Positions 1 through 10,040 of a DNA stretch of 64,000 nt are shown here, one piece after another. Positions within the stretch are counted from its first letter, which is position 1; each line of letters starts with the position of its first letter. Source of the stretch: Hofstenia miamia (taxonomy: Eukaryota; Xenacoelomorpha; Acoela). The stretch is taken from positions 669,179 through 733,178 of the forward strand of contig SCFE01000080.1 in NCBI GenBank assembly GCA_004352715.1. Direction: 5' to 3'. Position numbers and translations under genes: made by a program. The notes beneath the pieces were generated by a model. It did not search any database, had not been told where the DNA came from, and was given only the letters and a program-made list of their open reading frames with translations.

Positions 1-303
1 CAAACAAAGACCGATCCCAATACTCTTGTCTTCCTCAATTGTTTATAAATATTCTTGTGATGACTGTAATGCCTCATACATAGGGAGACAAGAAGACATT
101 TGGAAATTAGAATTAAAGAACACCTAAGAGGCCACCTAACATCAGAAATTTACTTACATCATCACCAAGCAACAAAAGATATTTTTAAAATATTAACTAA
201 GAACAAACATACCAAGATCACTGAAGCATTATTAATAAAACAACAACGTAAAAAACTTTTAAATAGACAATTAAACCATGTTAGCATTCTTAAACTTTTC
301 TAA
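1..303 (+). pseudogene. Penelope-like element, C-terminal GIY-YIG endonuclease fragment
   Basis: From base 2 the frame reads a stretch ending YKYSCDDCNASYIG, which is the CxxC...YIG start of the GIY-YIG nuclease found at the C-terminus of Penelope-like retroelements. After about base 91 the reading shifts by one base into the frame that carries EIRIKEHLRGH, then an LHHH segment, KITEALLIK and a C-terminal LNHVSILKLF before the stop at 301-303. This order (Cys pair, YIG, R-x-x-EH, EA-L-I, LN...L-LF) is the usual one for the family. The upstream reverse transcriptase lies outside the window. The frameshift makes this copy non-functional unless it is a base-calling error. Family assignment is by motif recognition only. 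Confidence 0.75.
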
Positions 304-324
304 GCTTTCCCTCTATACTCAATA

Positions 325-366
325 TGCACTGACGAAGCTATACGTATGTAGCGAAACATGTTTGCG
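325..366 (+). ncRNA. Hammerhead ribozyme-like motif of the Penelope-like element
   Basis: CTGACGA (329-335) matches the CUGANGA core. It is followed by a hairpin with stem GCTA/TAGC (337-340 with 349-352) and then GAAA (353-356). ACATGT (356-361) can form the very short, self-complementary stem III, leaving T362 at the cleavage-site position; GCA before the core can pair with TGC at 363-365 as stem I. Short-stem-III hammerheads are known in Penelope-like elements, and this one lies just after the element's stop codon. Stem I is weak (three clear pairs), so activity may be dimer-dependent or lost. Confidence 0.6.
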
Positions 367-367
367 G

Positions 368-373
368 AATAAA
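368..373 (+). promoter_or_regulatory. Possible polyadenylation signal of the Penelope-like element
   Basis: AATAAA lies directly after the hammerhead-like motif and 65 bases after the element's stop codon. The hexamer is common by chance in DNA this AT-rich. Confidence 0.3.
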
Positions 374-380
374 TCTTTCA

Positions 381-411
381 TAATATATATATATAATATA
401 TATATATATAC

Positions 412-444
<33 letters not shown>
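381..444. repeat. (TA)n microsatellite
   Basis: Imperfect alternating TA tract with a few interruptions, directly downstream of the Penelope-like end. Confidence 0.9.
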
Positions 445-459
445 CAATTGCACAAACAC

Positions 460-2148
460 TAATTTTCCAACATCTGGTTAAAAACAGGTTAATTAAAAAG
501 GATAATAAATTATAAATCCTTCCATTTATGCTCATATAGTTCATGTTGAATTAAATTAGAAGACAAAAGATTAATGCTTTCTACTAGAAGTTTGTAGATA
601 TGCTAGTGATGTACATGACCAGTAGAGATAGCATCTTTTAATTTTTTTAAAAATACACATTTTACATGACCTTACGATAAAAGAAATGGTTATTAATACA
701 TATTTGTAGTATTAATTCAAACTTTATATTTGAAAAAGTTCCCCCCACCTTTTGATTTGAAATTTTTTATATATTTTCCCACTAGCATGCACCAGTAACA
801 AAAAAATAAATTGTTTAAAATGTAGCATTTTGTAATCCAATAACATTTAGAAAAGTTTATATTGTCTGTGTAGAATTGTGCAATTTTTCTATTTCTTGTA
901 TTGCTATTTACTTCTAAATACTGAAGTAATTTTTTAAATCTGTGATGGTTTCCTCAAAATCAATTTAAGCTCCGATAACTCACAAACCAATGCAAATATT
1001 AAGACTCTGAAGGCACTCTATGATAAAGGACAATCTTGTCTTCATTTAAATAAAAAAACCACAAGATCGCAATGTTTTTGTATCTTTAAAGTTGGGCTGG
1101 CAAGCTTAGGGTTAATGTAATATGTCCAAAAGTATTATTCTAACCTAATGCTTAATAATAATTTCTAGAAAATGTTTCAGAGAAACTTTTCAAGTAGAAA
1201 TAATTATCAATAAATGCATTTAATAATTTTATTTCTTTATCCCATATTTGTTCTAAAACTAGAACCTATCTAAAAGCTGTTGAGCAAGACCTTTTATTTT
1301 AACCATTATGTCACTGGAAATTTCGATTTTAGGAAGATAAAGTTATTTAGTTGATATTTAAATAAATTGTAAAGTGAAATCATATGTTTTTTCAAAAAAT
1401 TATGTTATTAAAATGATATTGAAACAAATCGTGAATAATAAACAAATTTTCCAGATATCATTTATTGGGTTGTGATTGATATGAATATGCATGATAACAT
1501 TTGAGAAATCTTGTGAGGAATTACTAAAACTAGAACAGAAAATTAAATGACATAAATAGTCATGCCTTTCTTGTACGAACATCGCTATGCTAATAGACTC
1601 TTAAGGGAAAATCGTATATTTCCAAGGCAAATTTTCAATTTTTTCTACATTACTAATATCCAGATGAAGTTTCTCTGCACAAGTTTGAGATTTTATTACA
1701 GAAAATATTTTGATATAAGGTTCTCAACAATGTATAATACATACTTTAATAATAATTTGAAGAGACATAAATCATTTTTAAAAAATCACTTGCTAAATAA
1801 GGCTTGCAAAATTAATTGTCAAAGAAACCTTTATATGATGAACGTTGAATACCAATTGACAAAAACTAGAAATCTACAATAAATTATTAATGGTGTTAAT
1901 GTCATTCCCAAACATTGTATTTCTATTGTGAAAATTTCTTCAATTACTATGTTACAAAAATTGAAAATTTATATTATTATTATTATTTACATCGACAAAA
2001 TACAATCGGAGACACATTTACTGGTTTTTTACACTGAGCTCACCACACACATTGACACACATACACACATTTATTCTATATATATTTTATTATTATTTTG
2101 TAAATACATGTATTTGTAGTTTGTAGCTTTTTTACTGTCATTTATTTA
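460..2148. other. AT-rich interval, no supported gene
   Basis: Only short chance frames are present, the longest being a 106-codon plus-strand frame at 1562-1882 with no recognisable motif or splice context. A short piece near 930-1000 shares the GTGATGGTTTC core of the dispersed repeat described at 32.9 and 59.8 kb. Confidence 0.5.
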
Positions 2149-2633
2149 CAGCAATAAATTTGCTTTGACTCTTATTTTTACGGTTTTGAGTTAGGTGGGT
2201 GAAATTTTTCACATTATGTAAAAAGGATGTAATATTTTTTGTATAATCAAAATGTCGTGTCATGCTGTTATGTAAATATAAGTTTGAAAAAGTGTGCTAC
2301 CTCTAATGTACAGATTTACCCATCGGGGTTGGTCATGTACGTATACAGGTTAAAGAAGGTAGGGTAAGGAAGTTTATTTCTACATGAGGAACATTCAATT
2401 TGTTAATTATATTTTCAAACAATTCTAATGTTTGTTAATTAATTTGAATGTCAGTTAAATTTAATATTGATGACTTTGAAATTCATTAATTTCTACTAAT
2501 TTTTATTTTAAAATAAGAAATCGATTTGTCCACATTCTTGAACAATTTGATTCAAACCAGCTAAGAAATATTGAAATCCTTTCGCTTGAACGCATCTATG
2601 GGTCTTGAACCCGCTCATGCAATGATGAAAATT
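2149..2633 (+). repeat. 485-bp direct duplication, copy 1 (likely contig overlap)
   Basis: As far as I can read, this is identical to 3602-4086. It stops exactly at the single N at 2634, and the other copy begins just after the single N at 3601. That is the expected picture when two contigs that really overlap are placed side by side with a third contig (2635-3600) between them. Confidence 0.85.
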
Positions 2634-2634
2634 N

Positions 2635-2749
2635 TTTGCAGCAATTCTGGTTTCCGGGGTCCCCGGATATGTATCCATTGGTCGAAGAATTCTTCTCATG
2701 TCACCATATTGAAAAGCCAAGTAAAATACTCCAAAGGTGCCAATGAAGA
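2635..2749 (-). CDS. Candidate internal exon of an unidentified protein with a membrane-like segment
   Basis: On the minus strand an acceptor-like CTTGTTTGCAG (AG at 2750-2751) opens a frame starting with residues VFIGTFGVFYLAF, a hydrophobic stretch like a membrane span, then QYGDMRRILRPMDTY, PGTPETRIAA. The frame runs into the N at 2634, so the exon end is lost at the contig boundary. An in-frame stop lies just upstream of the acceptor, which supports an exon rather than a continuous gene. I do not recognise the protein. The continuation of this frame across the N into 2508-2633 is probably an assembly chimera. Confidence 0.4.
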
Positions 2750-3601
2750 CTGCAAACAAGTTTATAGTACAATGCTATTCTGGGCAAACTCGGTGGGAAG
2801 ATTTTCTGAGCTCTGAGGAAGTGAAATCCTCTGAATCTTGACAACTTAAGAAAGAGCCCATTGACTAGAATCTAATTATTCTGTGTAATAACAATTGGGT
2901 GCGACAGCGAGTGCCATTTCTTAATTATCCCTGTTCTATTCGTCTACTGTGTGTCTACTGCCAAACAATTTCAGTATGTCCACACACTTCAAATTATCAA
3001 TTTACAACATACTAGAATTTACAGAAACATGTTTTATTTTTATGGAATATAGCATATGCAAAAGACTCATTTTGTACATTTAATGGCAAAAATATATTGA
3101 GGTTATGCAGAATTGCTATAATATCACACAATCATTAAAAGATGACTCCTGGCACAATATTTAATATTTTGTAAATCATTTAAGTTTCTATATGTAGTTA
3201 AACAACATGTTTTCTAAAGAAAAGGCAAAGTTATTGATGCCGCCAAAGGGATGGAATTACAAAATGTTGGTCTCAAAAAGTAAAATAAATCTGTATTATA
3301 AACACAAGAAAAAGGGAAGTAGTCGTTACAAAACCTAAAAATTTATTTTATTTTGAATGGCTAGCAATCGATAAAATATAAAATATACGTCAGTTTGGAA
3401 TATAATTTAAGCTGTTAACTTGAAGTTGAAATATCAAACTTTCCAAAAACATTGACTAAGTCACATCACACAGGCTCAAAAACTTCTGTTTGGGACACAA
3501 TGTATAATTTTCCCGAAAAGCAAACAATGAAAAAAAACACTAATAGACTAAATGAGCCAGTCTAGCACGTCAAATAATTCACTCGCCACACATCTAGAAA
3601 N

Positions 3602-4086
3602 CAGCAATAAATTTGCTTTGACTCTTATTTTTACGGTTTTGAGTTAGGTGGGTGAAATTTTTCACATTATGTAAAAAGGATGTAATATTTTTTGTATAAT
3701 CAAAATGTCGTGTCATGCTGTTATGTAAATATAAGTTTGAAAAAGTGTGCTACCTCTAATGTACAGATTTACCCATCGGGGTTGGTCATGTACGTATACA
3801 GGTTAAAGAAGGTAGGGTAAGGAAGTTTATTTCTACATGAGGAACATTCAATTTGTTAATTATATTTTCAAACAATTCTAATGTTTGTTAATTAATTTGA
3901 ATGTCAGTTAAATTTAATATTGATGACTTTGAAATTCATTAATTTCTACTAATTTTTATTTTAAAATAAGAAATCGATTTGTCCACATTCTTGAACAATT
4001 TGATTCAAACCAGCTAAGAAATATTGAAATCCTTTCGCTTGAACGCATCTATGGGTCTTGAACCCGCTCATGCAATGATGAAAATT
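3602..4086 (+). repeat. 485-bp direct duplication, copy 2
   Basis: Second copy of 2149-2633 at an offset of 1453 bases. It begins right after the single N at 3601 and continues into unique sequence at 4087. A minus-strand frame in both copies ends in residues GFQYFLAGLNQIVQEC and a stop; it could be a terminal exon, but nothing in it is recognisable. Confidence 0.85.
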
Positions 4087-4577
4087 TGTTCTAAAACTTA
4101 TTTTTTGTGCCTGAATTGAGTACAAATAGGCTAAGAATTTTTTTAAAATGAGTATAAATATACAAATGGCTTCCATCGCTAGTATTCAGATAATGAGGCG
4201 TTCTAATGCCCATTGGAACAGAAAATACCTTGAAATGTTTATTTTTCAGAAGAAACACTGTGTGAGTCTCGTGCGCAAATGCAGAGGTTCTCGGACTAGG
4301 TCATAAATTTAAATCAAAGAAGAAAGGGTACACTTTTTAGCAGAATTTTAATCGACACAGATTTTGTCTACTGGCTAAGATCGCTCGTGGTTATGGATAC
4401 CATTCGATTCCTGACACACAAAACAAGACCGAGAAGTATTTACCAATGCAAAAACACTGTTAGACATGAGCAGAAAACATTATTGTTGTCTCATTTTCTG
4501 CTGTCTCTTAGCAACTGATCATTATATCCTCTACTCTTTCCCCTATATTCATTCCGCTACTATTCTGTTTTAATTAC

Positions 4578-4784
4578 CATCGCAGCATACTTGAAATCAT
4601 GGAAGTTTTCAATTTCTAAGTTTTTGACTGACATGTTATTGCCCCCTTGAAAATGGAAACTTCTTTCACGAAATTCTTCCATAATCCTTTCCTTGATTGT
4701 TGCTTCAGTTCCTATGTCCACTCGTTCTGCTGATTTCCCTCCTTCTAATAACTGTCCTTGCAAAATTTTACTTGCTCTTAAATG
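4578..4784 (-). CDS. Candidate internal exon of an unidentified cytosolic protein
   Basis: On the minus strand an acceptor TTGCAG (4790-4785) is followed by 69 codons, beginning HLRASKILQGQLLEGG and containing ERIMEEFRERSFHFQGG and NLEIENFHDFKYAAM, then a donor-like ATG|GTAATT at 4577. Composition is protein-like: mixed charged, helix-forming residues and no low-complexity runs. Without splicing the frame reaches a stop at 4560. No family is recognised. It lies on the same strand as the exon candidate at 2635-2749 and may belong to the same gene, but the contig order there is unreliable. Confidence 0.45.
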
Positions 4785-5355
4785 CTGCAATACCTTTAGT
4801 TTTGATAGTTATCAATTACTTTGTAGTTGAGTTGACTATATTTATTTGATTTTTGTTGGTTGCAGCGCAAAATATTTAAGCATAATGCACAACATTCTTA
4901 GTCAAAGAATGTTCTTAATGTATCCATGCCATTACTATAATTGGTTTAAAAATCTCAACATTGTAAAAAATTTTTATAATTCTGATAAGCACACTTAAAA
5001 TTCTATGCTTAGCTTTGCTTTTTTCACCATTAATAATGATCAGTAAAATTCAAAAGTTATTTTTTAAATATTTCAGATAACATATGGAGAAATTAGTGCA
5101 CTCGAGAATGAAATCTAAAATACAATTCAACCGCAAGATGGCGAAAAATTATGCCTATCTTAATACATGTAAATTATTCCTAGAAAGTCCTCTACGAAAA
5201 AATTCGAATTTCCAAAGGTAGACTATTATAGCAGCATAGCATGTGGGTTTATTGTCTTTCCGGCATTGTTAATGAGCAAAAACTGCGACTTCCTGCTTGA
5301 TTTTAAAATTGCCTTTAGTAGTACATTTTTATACAACATTTTTTGTTTAAATTTA

Positions 5356-5757
5356 NNNNNNNNNNNNNNNNNNNNNNNNNNNNNNNNNNNNNNNNNNNNN
5401 NNNNNNNNNNNNNNNNNNNNNNNNNNNNNNNNNNNNNNNNNNNNNNNNNNNNNNNNNNNNNNNNNNNNNNNNNNNNNNNNNNNNNNNNNNNNNNNNNNNN
5501 NNNNNNNNNNNNNNNNNNNNNNNNNNNNNNNNNNNNNNNNNNNNNNNNNNNNNNNNNNNNNNNNNNNNNNNNNNNNNNNNNNNNNNNNNNNNNNNNNNNN
5601 NNNNNNNNNNNNNNNNNNNNNNNNNNNNNNNNNNNNNNNNNNNNNNNNNNNNNNNNNNNNNNNNNNNNNNNNNNNNNNNNNNNNNNNNNNNNNNNNNNNN
5701 NNNNNNNNNNNNNNNNNNNNNNNNNNNNNNNNNNNNNNNNNNNNNNNNNNNNNNNNN
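5356..5757. other. Assembly gap (402 N)
   Basis: A run of N. Any reading frame drawn through it is meaningless. Confidence 1.
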
Positions 5758-6706
5758 TTGTTTTATTACATTTTCTATTACAACAAAATCAGAAATACAC
5801 ACAAGTCAGTTCTAATTTTTAAAAAGTTTGTGAATTTTTACATGATCAGAGATATTTGACCATGATAGTATTAAATCAAAACAGAGATTTTTTGCCACCT
5901 AAAGTTTTTGCGCTACAGGTCGCACACTTTGTGATATTCAATGTCCTACAAATATTTAACACCAATACATGCTTGTTATGTAATCTGCAAAATTTATTAT
6001 GTTCATATTTAAAGTGATTTCCTTTATGGTCTATATTAATTTAAACATTTATAAATGCATTGAAAATGGATTTTAAAAAATTCTAGTGACATAAGTTACA
6101 GGAGTAAACAAAACAATAAATTAATCCAATTTTAATACATATTAAATCTAGAAATTAAACTATTTATCTTTACGCATGTGCATGTTCCTATTTTTAAAAG
6201 ATGAGCTTTTCACAAAGGAACTATTTATAAAGCTCTATAAATGTAAACATGTTCCTTGGCTGCATACAAAACTACTTTTGCTGGTTTGTAAGCTGCAACT
6301 GCAGTTTGAAAATGATTAATTTATATATGCTGGTAGACAAACTATTGATTTTTATGAATAGCGGCATTTTTAATGTAATTTTCAAGCAAAATCAAAATTG
6401 AAATGTAATTTGTACTTTTGCTTTATCTCCCCACCACATAAAACCTTTTATAGCTTGTTGTTGATTCATTTTGCAACGCGCTAAATATTTTTATAACAGC
6501 TTTGCTCGCATTAGATAAGAGAATGCTATTAGTTCCTAAAAAGCATTTTCTGTTAGCATAAATTGTTAATTTTAATTTCAGCTGCAGTGTAAATTTTCAA
6601 ATCAGAGATAAATTGATCCGTTAGATGGCTACAACATTTACAAAAACGATGTTCTCAATTTCTCCATATGATACATGTATCAATGCGGCATGCAAGAAAC
6701 AATGTT
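5758..6706. other. AT-rich interval, nothing recognised
   Basis: No reading frame with recognisable content and no clear repeat. It includes the 3' flank of the minus-strand gene that ends at 6707. Confidence 0.5.
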
Positions 6707-7342
6707 TTAACTAGTAGTCATTATCAAAGCGACAATATTCTCCTTTGGATAATTAAAGGAGCTTATTGTGTACTCAATACCCTCATTGCAGTCTGAAAAA
6801 TTGATGCATACAAAAGCAGAAACTTTAAAGAAAAAATTATTTAAATATTTTCTGAACAATGACGAAGGAAAGTGTAGATATACATTAATGCTATCCAAGG
6901 GATCCAATACGTTGATTATGGGGCAAATTTCAAAAGAAAAATGATAAAACCACACTCCCTGTGGGAAATCTATCGAATTCATTGAAGTGACGTTGCAAGT
7001 CGTATCATTATCCTCTAGTGACATCCAGTCAAAAGCTAGAAAGAGATAGCTGTCTGAGTCTTTTCTTTGAAATGTAAATTTTCCATAGATTCCATACTGA
7101 TTATCTAATTCATTTCTTTCTAAGCTAATGACATTAGAATTTTCATTATTTTCAAGGATGTTTTGCACCAACCCACATCTTAGAGAAAATCGATTCCAAA
7201 ACATTTTTTTACATCTTGGTTTGCTGCGACAAACATCATAGCAATCAGCATATTTCATTGTTCTAAACTCTTCTTCACAGAAAATTCGGTAGGTTAGAAA
7301 TTGAATTGCCTGAAGAATTATAATAACACTTACAGCAAACAT
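6707..7342 (-). CDS. Secreted protein with PAN/apple-like cysteine pattern, single exon
   Basis: A 211-residue frame with a true ATG. Residues 1-21 are a signal peptide-like hydrophobic stretch ending near C22. Residues 22-60 read like a PAN/apple module: C34-x3-C38-x5-C44, then FWNRFSLRC56-G-L, the family pattern being Cys-xxx-Cys, a later Cys, an aromatic/Asn segment and C-x-L. The rest contains further cysteines (TTCNVT, FEICPII, FVCINFSDC) and several potential N-glycosylation sites, consistent with secretion. PAN modules bind proteins or sugars in extracellular proteins. There is no sign of introns. The upstream region lacks the TTCCCGC motif of the four-gene family, so it is probably unrelated to it. 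The PAN call is from cysteine spacing only; coding status is more secure than the domain. Confidence 0.7.
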   Translation of the reverse strand: MFAVSVIIILQAIQFLTYRIFCEEEFRTMKYADCYDVCRSKPRCKKMFWNRFSLRCGLVQNILENNENSNVISLERNELDNQYGIYGKFTFQRKDSDSYLFLAFDWMSLEDNDTTCNVTSMNSIDFPQGVWFYHFSFEICPIINVLDPLDSINVYLHFPSSLFRKYLNNFFFKVSAFVCINFSDCNEGIEYTISSFNYPKENIVALIMTTS

Positions 7343-8149
7343 TTTTAAACTAAAGTAACCAGTTAGAATTAAATTTTAGTTAATTTTTAATTAAACAGCT
7401 GCATTACAATTTTGCAATCACAATGCCTTTGAATTTCAACTCTTCCTACTTAAATATTTTAAGAGGTGAATTATACAATACAATGAAAATATTTCCACAA
7501 AAATCAGTGATATGGCTGGTGGCGGAATAGTAATATTTTTATGCGTTAAAAATTTAATTTGTTAACTTCGCCAACTATTGCACAATCAGAAAATTTTATT
7601 TAAAAATTAAAACAATAAAACAGAAAAAATTGCACATTTGTTAGTTAGTGTGGTTGTGTAGTTTTTGTATTAACCTCTCCTTTAAAAAATCATGTAATAT
7701 CAAGAAACTATTTTCATGTTTGGTAGCCATCATCCACTGGCGAAATAAAGCATCGCAATTATTGAATGCTGACACATTTAGATTTCTTTGTCATGTAAAT
7801 CATAATTTATACAATGATTTTATTAATGAAAATTTATATTGCGTAAGTGTTCTATCATTAATTTTAATTTCTATAAAAAGTAGCCTTTTATCGTTCAATT
7901 TAACTAACGCATTCAAATGAAAAATTCCTTCATTACAATTAAAACTAAGCAATGAATTTAAAGCATAAGCTATTCAAATAAAAAATTAACACATTCAAAA
8001 TTAAAACATTAGTCATTCAATTTAAGCTAAATAAATATCGAACTTTATTATAAAATGAAACAAACCAAACTATAAACTAACATAATTTGAATTTTATTCA
8101 TCTCCAGCCAAACTCTTTCTTATTGCCTCTGAACATGATCAAAAAATCG
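7343..8149. other. AT-rich interval, nothing recognised
   Basis: Upstream flank of the PAN-like gene. A 90-codon plus-strand frame at 7648-7920 has no motif and looks like chance. Confidence 0.45.
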
Positions 8150-8714
8150 AATTGCATGAATAGCGTCATCACATATCTGATTAAATCTTGAAAATACTTT
8201 TCACTTGATTCAGTTTATAGCTCATAAAATCATATTAGGTTGTGGATCTTCTAATATTTGGGCTTGTTTAACTGCGTTGAACTTCTTGATCCTCATTTTG
8301 AAAGAGCACCAAAATTTCAATCTGTGATAATAGTGCACTGTACAGATGAACCTTTGGAATTTACAGTGCAGTTGTGCAGCACTGACCTCAAATCGACCTT
8401 CCCGCAAAGCATTTTCCAAATCATGTATAAGTTACTTTCATTCTGATAAGAGATAATTTTAATTTCTGATGTAAGCCTTAAATGGATTCAGCAAATGCTC
8501 TTAGCATGGTAAGATTTTTTCAACATAATCCATCAAGATGTCTTTTTACTGTGGTTGTGGATATGTCTAATTCAATATGTGGATTGTGTTTTAGTTTAGC
8601 AGCCAAATGCTTTGGAGTTGCTAGATAATTTTTCTCCAAAAGTTTATCATTATACTGTAGAAAGGCCTCTAGAAATAAATTCGAAGTTGTAGTTTGAGAA
8701 TAAATAGCTACCAT
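8150..8714 (-). pseudogene. Possible Tc1/mariner-type DNA-binding fragment
   Basis: The minus-strand frame at 8520-8714 contains LEKNYLATPKHLAAKL followed by ISTTTVKRHL, resembling the second helix-turn-helix of Tc1 transposases (ATSREIA ... S..TV.R.L). Downstream minus frames are broken and show no clear catalytic DDE motif. A degraded transposase is the best reading, but the evidence is one motif. Confidence 0.35.
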
Positions 8715-9429
8715 ATGGTACTACTGTTTACCCTGCATTTTCTTGAGCAATAACAATGGGTTTCCGAATTAAATTTCAAATTTTTTAATTATAACTCAAT
8801 TGTGTAATAAATGAATAGAAATCATGACAAAATGATTTCATCATTTATGAAAGTATCTGAAAACTACAGGAAATATGAGCAAAATGCCAAACAATGAACT
8901 AATTTGTTAATGAATGAGTAGTGCTTTTGCTTAGGTTTGGATCATGCTATAGAAACAAATGATAAGTCATTAGTATCTCCTAGAGAATTAAGCACAATTA
9001 TTTAATTAAAAAATATTACAATTTTTCAGTCAAAATATTTCTAAAGTGCTGAAAAAGGAAAATAGATATGCATATTAGAGAAAAGTGTAAAGCTATTAAC
9101 TTACAGAAATGAAATGATAATCAGTGAACTTTTTCCAATATTGTCTGCAAAAATGATATTGTGTGTGTGTGTTAAGATAAAAGAGTGATGGCATATTTAA
9201 TTCTCAATATGTATTGTAGAATCTGTACAATGGTTAGAATGGAATATACTGAACAATGCTGAACCAAATTGCTATTAATGACTTCCTTTCACTACATGTA
9301 TGATTTAATAAATGCATTATCAAGAATAAACTTTCTGCTAGTTTAAACAATTCAGATATTTCAAATCTACAAAAATGGCCCTAGTTTCAAATTCTTTGAT
9401 ATCTTTGAGGATCTTTAAGAATATAATAA

Positions 9430-10040
9430 TAAAAATATTATAAATAGCTTGTTGTTACCATGCATTCACACAGGCCAACAGCTATCATTTACCCTCAGTG
9501 TAAAATGTTATGTGCTTTGTTTGAACAATGAGAAAAGAACAAGTTTTTATTAATTAGCCATACACCTATACCTAACTTAATGTGATCACAATTCAGTGTG
9601 ACCAACTTGAGAAGCTAATTTTTGCCTTTTGTGTCAGCACAATTCCCAAATTGTTGCCAGAGCCTAAATTATTATTATCATTTAAGCAAGAATACTTAAA
9701 ACCACAATCAAGAGAAAATACCATTGGCATGAAGCTAAACCAAATTGATTCTAATTAAGGTGCTACAGCAGAATTCTCACAGTTTTATACAAAGCTAATT
9801 GTTGTTTCAGGTGACTAACTATTTACTTCTTAGCCATCTTTTGATGAAAGTGAGTTTAGATGATCATCTTTTTTATTTATGCTTTTTTAATGCATCTAGC
9901 AAAATTTGGGAGTGTTCAGATGAGTGTCTGTTTGTTGCACATCAATTTGATGAAATTGAGGTTAGACAATCATTATTTTGTGCATGGCTACTTGTTTATT
10001 CATCAATTACATTTAACAGGAATTGTGTTTTTCTATCACT
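9430..10040 (+). repeat. Dispersed repeat, copy A
   Basis: The reverse complement of 49520-50190 matches this region over most of its length, for example the segments around TTGTGTCAGCAC, GCAAGAATACTTAA, TATACAAAGCTAATTG and TTGTTGCACATCAATTTGAT. Copy B carries about 105 extra bases (near 49710-49815). No terminal repeat or coding capacity is recognised. It could be a non-autonomous transposon or the remnant of a longer element. Confidence 0.7.

Noticed and set aside
1562-1882. 106-codon plus-strand frame with ATG
   Set aside because: No signal peptide, motif or splice context; Asn/Lys/Phe/Tyr-rich composition as expected for random AT-rich DNA.
5266-5859. Long open frames on both strands across the first gap
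   Set aside because: They consist almost entirely of N; no real codons support them. The same applies to frames over 21752-22094, 45861-46964 and 55624-55869.
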